A stretch of DNA of 64,000 nt. Origin: Luteimonas huabeiensis HB2. Its GTDB lineage: Bacteria; Pseudomonadota; Gammaproteobacteria; Xanthomonadales; Xanthomonadaceae. Below the pieces are notes generated by a model, which did no database searches, had not been told where the DNA came from, and saw only the letters and a list, made by a program, of their open reading frames with translations. Positions 57,933 through 64,000 of this stretch are shown in pieces. The stretch is taken from assembly GCF_000559025.1 (NCBI RefSeq), contig NZ_JAAN01000026.1:62001-126000 (forward strand), in the 5' to 3' direction. Made by a program: the position numbers and the translations under genes. Each line of letters opens with the position of its first letter. Within the stretch, counting starts at the first letter, position 1.

Positions 57933-58279
57933 TCCAGCGCTCCCTTCTTCCACACGTAGATGAAGCCGAGCAAGAGCATGCCGGCGAAGATGGCCATCTC
58001 GACCAGGCCGACGACGCCCAGGTCGCGGAACACGGTGGCCCAGGGCACGATGAAGATGATCTCCAGGTCGAAGATGATGAACTGGATGGCGATGAGGTAG
58101 TAGCGCACGTCGAACCGCATGCGCGCGTCCTCGAACGCGTTGAAGCCGCACTCGTAGGGCGAGAGCTTCTCCGCGGTGGGGCGCTTGGGTCCCAGGACGT
58201 TGCCGACGATCAGCAGGGCGATGCCGATGCCGGTGGCAACGATCAGGAACAACAGGGTCGGCAGGTATTCGGCCAGCAC
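57923..58279 (-). CDS. nuoA: NADH-quinone oxidoreductase subunit A
   Basis: A 118-residue, three-helix subunit with GTG start. The conserved loop [24 protein letters not shown] holds the quinone-site cysteine, and [12 protein letters not shown] the membrane acidic pair. First gene of the 14-gene operon; a promoter lies about 205 bp upstream. Confidence 0.98.
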   Translation of the reverse strand: MLAEYLPTLLFLIVATGIGIALLIVGNVLGPKRPTAEKLSPYECGFNAFEDARMRFDVRYYLIAIQFIIFDLEIIFIVPWATVFRDLGVVGLVEMAIFAGMLLLGFIYVWKKGALEWE

Positions 58280-58490
58280 GTGATGTTCTCTCGGCTACTT
58301 GCCGCCAGCGGCGGCCGTTGCTCGGCGCTCGCGCGCCTTCCACGCGAAGCGCCGGGCGCTCGCGCGTCGTTTGCGCAGGGAGTCCGACATATCCGGGTCG
58401 CTCCGCCCTGCCCGCCCCGAAGGACGTGTTCCGGCGGGGCTGCCCGCGGTGGCCGCGACGGATGTCGCAGGCCACGCTCGAAACAGCGCA

Positions 58491-58520
58491 ATTGTACCGT
58501 TTCGTGAACTGGGGAGTAAA
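58491..58520 (-). promoter_or_regulatory. candidate promoter of the nuo operon
   Basis: On the minus strand TTTACT (58520-58515) and TACAAT (58496-58491) are 18 bp apart, predicting a start near 58484 and a leader of about 205 bases before nuoA. The gene-free stretch 58,280-58,683 contains this promoter, an AT-rich patch around 58,480-58,535, the tRNA terminator and nothing else I recognise. Confidence 0.65.
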
Positions 58521-58624
58521 CGATTTATCGGGCTTCTCCACATGTCCGCGGACGCGTCGCATTCGCGTCGCGCATCGGCTCACGCGCGCTTCACGCGCGG
58601 CCGCGGCTGCGACGGCGCACGCAA

Positions 58625-58648
58625 CGAAAAAACCCCGCCGCGGCGGGG
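58625..58648 (-). terminator. Rho-independent terminator after tRNA-Leu
   Basis: On the minus strand CCCCGCCGCGGCGGGG (58648-58633) is followed at once by TTTTTTCG. It lies 35 bp after the tRNA 3' end and isolates the tpiA-secG-tRNA transcript from the nuo operon. Confidence 0.9.
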
Positions 58649-58683
58649 TGATCTCGTTCGACGGCTCGCGCCGCCGAAGGTGC

Positions 58684-58768
58684 TGGTGCCCAAGAGGGGA
58701 CTCGAACCCCTACGACTCTCGTCGCTACCACCTCAAGGTAGTGCGTCTACCAATTCCGCCACCTGGGC
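58684..58768 (-). tRNA. tRNA-Leu (GAG)
   Basis: An 85-nt type II tRNA with long variable arm and encoded CCA. The anticodon loop TTGAGGT on a CTACC/GGTAG stem gives anticodon GAG (plus-strand CTC at 58732-58734). The D-loop has the GGTAGACG block and the T-loop TTCGAGT. It lies 55 bp downstream of secG. Confidence 0.97.
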
Positions 58769-58823
58769 CTGGATGTCTCCCGCAGCGCCGGCGGTCGCCG
58801 CGGCGGGTGCGCATTGTAAGCGC

Positions 58824-59246
58824 TTATTGCTCGTTTTGCGGAGCCGGGGCCGGTTGCGGCTGCTGCACGGGCGCCTGCTGCTGCGGCGGCGCCGGCACGG
58901 CCTGGCTGCCGGTCGGCGCGGGCGCCTGCGGCACCGCCCCCTCCGACGGCGCGGCCGGGGCCTGCGGCACCGACGACATCACCCCGAGATCCTGCTGCAC
59001 CACCGGCTGCGCCTGGCGGGTCGCGTACCAGGCCATGAACAAGGTGATCGCGAAGAAGCTGATCGCCAGCCACTTGGTGGCCTTGGACAGGAAGTTGGAC
59101 GAGCCGCGCGCGCCGAACACGGTGGCGGAGGCGCCGCCGCCGAAGCCGGAGCCGGCCTGCGCGCCGGCGCCGCGCTGCATGAGGATCAGCGCGATCATGG
59201 CGATCGCGATCAGGACGAAGAGCACGTTCAGGACCAGGAGCAGCAT
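58824..59246 (-). CDS. secG: preprotein translocase subunit SecG
   Basis: A 140-residue protein. Two membrane helices flank the conserved loop ILMQRGAGAQAGSGFGGGAS with VFGARGSSNFLSKATKWLA. The C-terminal 60 residues are a Pro/Gln/Ala-rich tail typical of Xanthomonadaceae SecG. It aids SecYE-driven export. It follows tpiA by 16 bp. Confidence 0.97.
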   Translation of the reverse strand: MLLLVLNVLFVLIAIAMIALILMQRGAGAQAGSGFGGGASATVFGARGSSNFLSKATKWLAISFFAITLFMAWYATRQAQPVVQQDLGVMSSVPQAPAAPSEGAVPQAPAPTGSQAVPAPPQQQAPVQQPQPAPAPQNEQ

Positions 59247-59262
59247 CGCATTCGGGACCGGT

Positions 59263-60018
59263 TCAGTTCGCCGCGGCGGCCGCGGCGATGGCGAGGAAGT
59301 CGGAGGCCACCAGCGAGGCGCCCCCGATCAGGCCGCCGTCCACGTCGGGCTGCGAGAACAGCTCGGCCGCGTTGGCGGGCTTCACGCTGCCGCCGTACAG
59401 GATCGGCAGCGAATCGGCGATTTTAGCATCCCGGGCCGCGACCTCGCTACGGATGAAGGCGTGCACCGCCTGGGCCTGTTCCGGGGTGGCGGTGCGGCCG
59501 GTGCCGATCGCCCAGACCGGCTCGTAGGCGACCACCGCGTCGGCGAAGGCGGCCGCGGTCACCAGGTCCAGCACCGGGCGCAGCTGCGAGGCGATGGTGT
59601 CCTCGGTCCGGCCGGCCTCGCGCTGCTGCAGCGACTCGCCCACGCACAGGATCGGCCGCAGGCCGGCGTTGACCGCGGCCAGGAACTTGCGCGCGACGTG
59701 TTCGCTGCTCTCGTTGTGGTACTGGCGGCGCTCGGAGTGGCCGACCAGGCCGAAGCGGGCGCCGACGTCGACCAGCATCTTCGCCGAGACCTCGCCGGTG
59801 TAGGCGCCCTCCTGGTTGCTGCTCACGTCCTGCGCGCCGAACTGCAGCGGGCGCCCCTCGAAATCCTCCACCAGGTCGCCCAGGTAGGGCAGCGGCGGCA
59901 GGATCACCACCTCCACGCCGTCGATCGGCAGCGATTCCGCGATGCGCGAGACCAGTTCGGAGGCGAACTGCCTGCTGCCGTGCAGCTTCCAGTTGCCGGC
60001 GACGATGCGTGGACGCAT
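59263..60018 (-). CDS. tpiA: triose-phosphate isomerase
   Basis: A 251-residue TIM barrel. The start gives MRPRIVAGNWKLHGS, with active-site Lys12; His is in GHSERRQYH, Glu in AYEPVWAIGTG and the phosphate loop in YGGSVKPAN. GAGG is 6 bp before the ATG, and a TAGAAT -10-like box lies at 60053-60048. It interconverts dihydroxyacetone phosphate and glyceraldehyde 3-phosphate. Confidence 0.98.
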   Translation of the reverse strand: MRPRIVAGNWKLHGSRQFASELVSRIAESLPIDGVEVVILPPLPYLGDLVEDFEGRPLQFGAQDVSSNQEGAYTGEVSAKMLVDVGARFGLVGHSERRQYHNESSEHVARKFLAAVNAGLRPILCVGESLQQREAGRTEDTIASQLRPVLDLVTAAAFADAVVAYEPVWAIGTGRTATPEQAQAVHAFIRSEVAARDAKIADSLPILYGGSVKPANAAELFSQPDVDGGLIGGASLVASDFLAIAAAAAAN

Positions 60019-60127
60019 GGCGATCCTCGAATGGGTCGGGGGCGCCGATTCTAGGCCCTGCCGTGCGGCAGGGGTAGCGCGCGGCCCGCAGGCCTGCCCC
60101 GGTGCCGCCCCCGCCCCGCCGCATCGC

Positions 60128-60300
60128 GCTCGTCCCTTCTCCCGCAAGAGCGCCGGATGAGGGCCGCTCTGCGCGCCTGCGGCGTGTCCCCATCCGCCTT
60201 CGGCACCTTCCCCCGCTTGCGGGGGAAGGAAAAACAGGATGGCCCCCGCTTGCGGGGGAAGGGAAAAACAGCTTGGCCCCGCCTGCGGAGAAGGATCGCC
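60128..60300. repeat. REP-like palindromic repeat cluster
   Basis: Two near-identical units CCCCCGCTTGCGGGGGAAGG plus AAAAACAG (60209-60238 and 60242-60270), a partial third (60276-60293), and a related CCTTCTCCCGCAAGAG at about 60136. The palindromes can form short hairpins. They occupy the 323-bp gene-free gap between the dioxygenase stop and the tpiA start, and may end the accD-glmM transcript. Confidence 0.75.
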
Positions 60301-60341
60301 TTTCCGCGCGGAATGCCGATACGTCCCGGGGCCCGCCAGCG

Positions 60342-61295
60342 CTAGCGCAGCTTGATCTCGCGCAGCCGCTCTTCCAGGTAGCCCTGGGCGGTGATCGGCT
60401 CGGGATAGCGGCTGGGGTTGTCGGCGGTGACCGTGGACGGCAGCACGTCGATGACGAAGTCGGGGTTGGGATGCAGGAAGAACGGCACCGAGTAGCGCGG
60501 CTTGCGCGCCTCCGCCTCCGGCGGGTTGACCACCCGGTGGGTGGTGGAGGGATACACGTGGTTGGTCAGCCGCTGCAGCATGTCGCCGATGTTGACCACG
60601 ATGGTGTCGGCATCGGAGGTGAACGGCACCCACTCGCCCTTCTTCGACAGCACCTCCAGCCCGGCGGCGCTGGCGCCGACCAGCAGGGTGATCAGGTTGA
60701 TGTCCTCGTGGGCGCCGGCGCGCACGTTGGGGATGTCGGGGGTCGTGATCGGCGGGTAGTGGATCGGGCGCAGGATCGAGTTGCCGGAGTCGGTCTTGTC
60801 GGCGAACCAGTCCTCCGGCAGGCCGATGTGCAGCGCCAGCGCCGACAGCACCTTCGAGCCCAGGGCGTCGAGCGCCTGGTAGAGCCCGTAGCCGTGCTCG
60901 CGGAACCCGGGGACCTCATCGGGCCACAGGTTGGGCGGCATCACGTCGCGGTACTTCGAGTCGTCCGGGATCTCGCGGCCGATGTGCCAGAACTCCTTGA
61001 GGTCGTAGTGCTGGGCGCCCTTGGCGGTCTCGATGCCGAACGGCGTGTAGCCGCGCGCGCCGCCGCCGCCGGGCACGTGGTACTTGCGCTTGACCTCCTC
61101 GGGCAGCGCGAAGAACGCCTTGAACGCGTCGTAGGCGGCGTCGATCTCCGCCTGCGGGATGCCGTGGCCGTTGATGCCGGCGAAGCCCCATTCGCGGTAG
61201 GCCGCGCCCAGCTCGGCGACGAAGGCGTCGCGGTCGGCGGGGCTGGCCGGATCGGTGAAGCGGCGGATGTCGAGGGTCGGGATACGGGAGGTCAT
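60342..61295 (-). CDS. isopenicillin N synthase-family 2OG-Fe(II) dioxygenase
   Basis: A 317-residue protein. The iron ligands are H-x-D in AGAHEDINLITLLVG and the distal His in STTHRVVNP; the 2-oxoglutarate motif R-x-S lies in RYSVPFFLHP. The DIOX_N domain begins IPTLDIRRFTDPA. Bacterial members act on small molecules, often unknown; ethylene-forming or gibberellin-type functions cannot be assigned here. I chose ATG 61295 (MTSRIPTLDI) over GTG 61304; neither has a clear ribosome-binding site. It follows glmM by about 25 bp. Confidence 0.9.
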   Translation of the reverse strand: MTSRIPTLDIRRFTDPASPADRDAFVAELGAAYREWGFAGINGHGIPQAEIDAAYDAFKAFFALPEEVKRKYHVPGGGGARGYTPFGIETAKGAQHYDLKEFWHIGREIPDDSKYRDVMPPNLWPDEVPGFREHGYGLYQALDALGSKVLSALALHIGLPEDWFADKTDSGNSILRPIHYPPITTPDIPNVRAGAHEDINLITLLVGASAAGLEVLSKKGEWVPFTSDADTIVVNIGDMLQRLTNHVYPSTTHRVVNPPEAEARKPRYSVPFFLHPNPDFVIDVLPSTVTADNPSRYPEPITAQGYLEERLREIKLR

Positions 61296-61321
61296 GGCGG
61301 TCACCGGGACGGTCGGCGGGA

Positions 61322-62667
61322 TCAGGCGGCCGCCGCGCGCACGGCGTCAGCCAGGGAGTCGAGGGTGGACTGCATCAGGGCGGCGTCGTCGGCCTCGACG
61401 GTGACGCGCACCACCGGTTCGGTGCCCGAGGGGCGCAGGAAGGCGCGGCCGCGGCCGGCGACGGCCGCCTGCGCGCGCGACAGCGCCGCCTGCACCGCCG
61501 GCGCCTCGGCCGGGCGCGCGCCGTTGGCGTAGCGCACGTTGACGGTCCGCTGCGGGTAGCGGTGCAGGCCCGCCAGCGCCTCGTGCAGGCCGATCCCGCG
61601 CCGCTGCAGCACTTCCAGCACCTGCAGCGCGCTGACGATGCCGTCGCCGGTGCTGGCGCGGTCCAGGCACAGCAGGTGGCCGGAGGCCTCGCCGCCGAGC
61701 ACGCCGCCGTGCTCGATCAGCGCCTGGTGCACGTAGCGGTCGCCGACGCGGGCGCGGACGAAGCCGATGCCGTGCCGCTCCAGCGCCTGCTCCAGCCCGT
61801 AGTTGGTCATCAGGGTGCCGACCACCGGCCCCTGCAGGCGGCCGCTGGCCCGCCAGTCCAGCGCGAGGATGTAGAGCAGGTCGTCGCCGTCGACGACGCG
61901 GCCGTCGTCGGCCACGAACAGCACCCGGTCGCCGTCGCCGTCGAAGGCGATGCCCAGCGCGGCGCCGGTGGCGCGCACGCGCTCGGCCAGCGCCTGCGGG
62001 TGGGTGGAGCCGACGCCGTCGTTGATGTTGAGGCCGTTGGGCTCGATGCCGATGGCGTCCACCCGCGCGCCGAGCTCGCGCAGCACCAGCGGGCCGATCT
62101 GGTAGGTCGCGCCGTTGGCGCAGTCCATGGCGATGCGCAGGCCCTGGAGGTCGAAGCCGCGCGGCAGCGAATTCTTGCAGGCCTCCAGGTAGCGGCCCAC
62201 CGCGTCGCGCGTGCGCACCGCCCTGCCCAGCTTGTCGGAGGCGACGGTGCGGAACGGCGCGTCCAGCGCGGCCTCGATCGCCAGCTCGGTGGCGTCGTCG
62301 AGCTTCTCGCCGTCGGCGGAGAAGAACTTGATGCCGTTGTCGTGGTGGGGGTTGTGCGAGGCGGAGATGACGATGCCGCCGTCGGCGCGCAGCGAGCGGG
62401 TCAGGTGCGCCACCGCCGGGGTCGGCATCGGCCCCATCAGCTCCACGTCCACGCCGGCCGCGACCAGCCCGGCCTCCAGCGCGGCCTCGAACATGTAGTT
62501 GGAGATGCGCGTGTCCTTGCCGATCACCACGAAGGGCTTGCGCCAGGCGGCCTCGCCGGCATGCAGGACGTGGCCGTAGGCGTTGCCCAGGCGCAGCACG
62601 AAGTCGGCCGAGATCGGCCCTTCGCCGACGCGGCCGCGGATGCCGTCGGTGCCGAAGTAGCGCCGGC

Positions 62668-62671
<4 letters not shown>
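61322..62671 (-). CDS. glmM: phosphoglucosamine mutase
   Basis: A 449-residue protein. Start ATGA overlaps the accD stop. Begins [14 protein letters not shown]; the phospho-serine loop is [17 protein letters not shown]; metal-binding [10 protein letters not shown]; sugar-binding GGEASGHLL; phosphate-binding [13 protein letters not shown]. It converts glucosamine-6-phosphate to glucosamine-1-phosphate for peptidoglycan and LPS. Full family length. Confidence 0.98.
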
Positions 62672-63549
<878 letters not shown>

Positions 63550-63734
63550 ATCGTTCTCACTCTGTCGGCGGCGCGCGGCGCCGGCGGAAAGCCGAGCCGC
63601 GGCCAGGGGCAAGAGCGCAAGTCTAGCAGGACGCCGGACCCGGCCGGTCGCCGGCGGCGGCCGCGCAAGCCACTGATTCGATTGAAGAAGGCCGCCCGGA
63701 ATGCGGCGACCGGCGGCGCCGGACGGCCGCGCCG

Positions 63735-64000
63735 TCAGTCGTAGCGCCGCTCGCGCAGCCATTTGGTGGCGATCCACTTCTCCCCGGCCAGCACCGGCGC
63801 GCCGCCGTGCAGGGTCCGCGTCATCGGGTGCGGCCGGTCGTAGCTGAAGAACACCGCGTTGCCGCGTACCGCGGCGACCTCGAAATGCGCATCGGGGAAC
63901 ACCGTCGCGCCGCCGCGCGCCGGGGTGTTGAGGTACATCACCAGCGACGCCACGCGCTGGCCGCCGCGCGCCAGCACGCGCTGGCTGCCGGGCTGCTGCG
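63735..64000 (-). CDS. prolyl 4-hydroxylase-like 2OG-Fe(II) oxygenase (C-terminal part)
   Basis: The gene begins beyond the window; about 88 C-terminal residues are visible. [24 protein letters not shown] is the P4H-type double-stranded helix region after the H-x-D motif (outside the window). [22 protein letters not shown] carries the distal His and the 2-oxoglutarate-binding Lys. Bacterial members hydroxylate proline or other residues in proteins; the substrate is unknown. The 185-bp gap to accD has no clear signal. Confidence 0.85.
   Translation of the reverse strand, partial: QQPGSQRVLARGGQRVASLVMYLNTPARGGATVFPDAHFEVAAVRGNAVFFSYDRPHPMTRTLHGGAPVLAGEKWIATKWLRERRYD

Overview
The window is a very GC-rich bacterial chromosome segment. 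Gene content and order point to a gammaproteobacterium of the Xanthomonadaceae (a Lysobacter/Luteimonas/Xanthomonas-like organism): fMet tRNA-rimP-nusA-infB-rbfA-truB-rpsO-pnp, tpiA-secG-tRNA-Leu followed by a 14-gene nuo operon, and accD-glmM. This placement is inference from synteny and protein character; no rRNA lies in the window.

Layout. 1-1.24 kb: end of a cytochrome c maturation operon (ccmH end, ccmI). 1.27-3.6 kb: small accessory genes (DMT-type transporter, glutathione S-transferase-like protein, metallopeptidase-like membrane protein, PspC domain). 3.7-8.6 kb: class III polyhydroxyalkanoate synthase (phaE-phaC), pssA and a 3-hydroxybutyrate-oligomer hydrolase lipoprotein. 8.6-15.8 kb: a LuxR-type response regulator and a transporter-fused hybrid histidine kinase resembling the CrbR/CrbS acetate-sensing pair. 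They are separated by a NUDIX gene and an inserted-looking lipoprotein plus class 3 lipase pair. 16.0-16.8 kb: a toxin-antitoxin module. 17.1-20.9 kb: a divergent TonB receptor and GntP-family permease. 21.0-26.9 kb: six overlapping genes (FabH/OleA-like ketosynthase, MBL hydrolase, OleD-like reductase, GT21-like and GT1-like glycosyltransferases, an unknown) that look like a glycolipid pathway. 27-36.9 kb: the transcription/translation operon ending with pnp. 37-42.7 kb: an unusual RiPP-like operon. 43-58.3 kb: the complete complex I operon nuoA-N. 58.6-60 kb: tRNA-Leu, secG, tpiA. 60.3-64 kb: a 2OG-Fe(II) dioxygenase, glmM, accD and a partial prolyl-hydroxylase-like gene.

How the genes fit together. 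PHB synthase, 3HB-oligomer hydrolase, GntP permease and the CrbS/CrbR-like pair form a plausible short-chain organic acid and polyester circuit. A near-palindromic GTAC-type site sits about 44 bp before the predicted start of both the regulator gene and the TonB receptor gene.

The most novel item is the 36,984-42,677 operon. It has three paralogous peptides of about 60 residues ending in a TC-x5-C type core (Thr-Cys, five residues, Cys). They are followed by a JmjC/cupin protein that has lost its iron ligands, a LanM-like DUF4135 dehydratase fused to a DUF6624-like C-terminus instead of a LanC cyclase, and an intact JmjC-type Fe(II)/2OG hydroxylase. It sits between nuoN and the fMet tRNA. Also notable are heptamer inverted-repeat arrays inserted inside the nuo and infB operons, one of which removes the usual ribosome-binding site of rbfA, and a terminator-like hairpin in the rimP-nusA leader.
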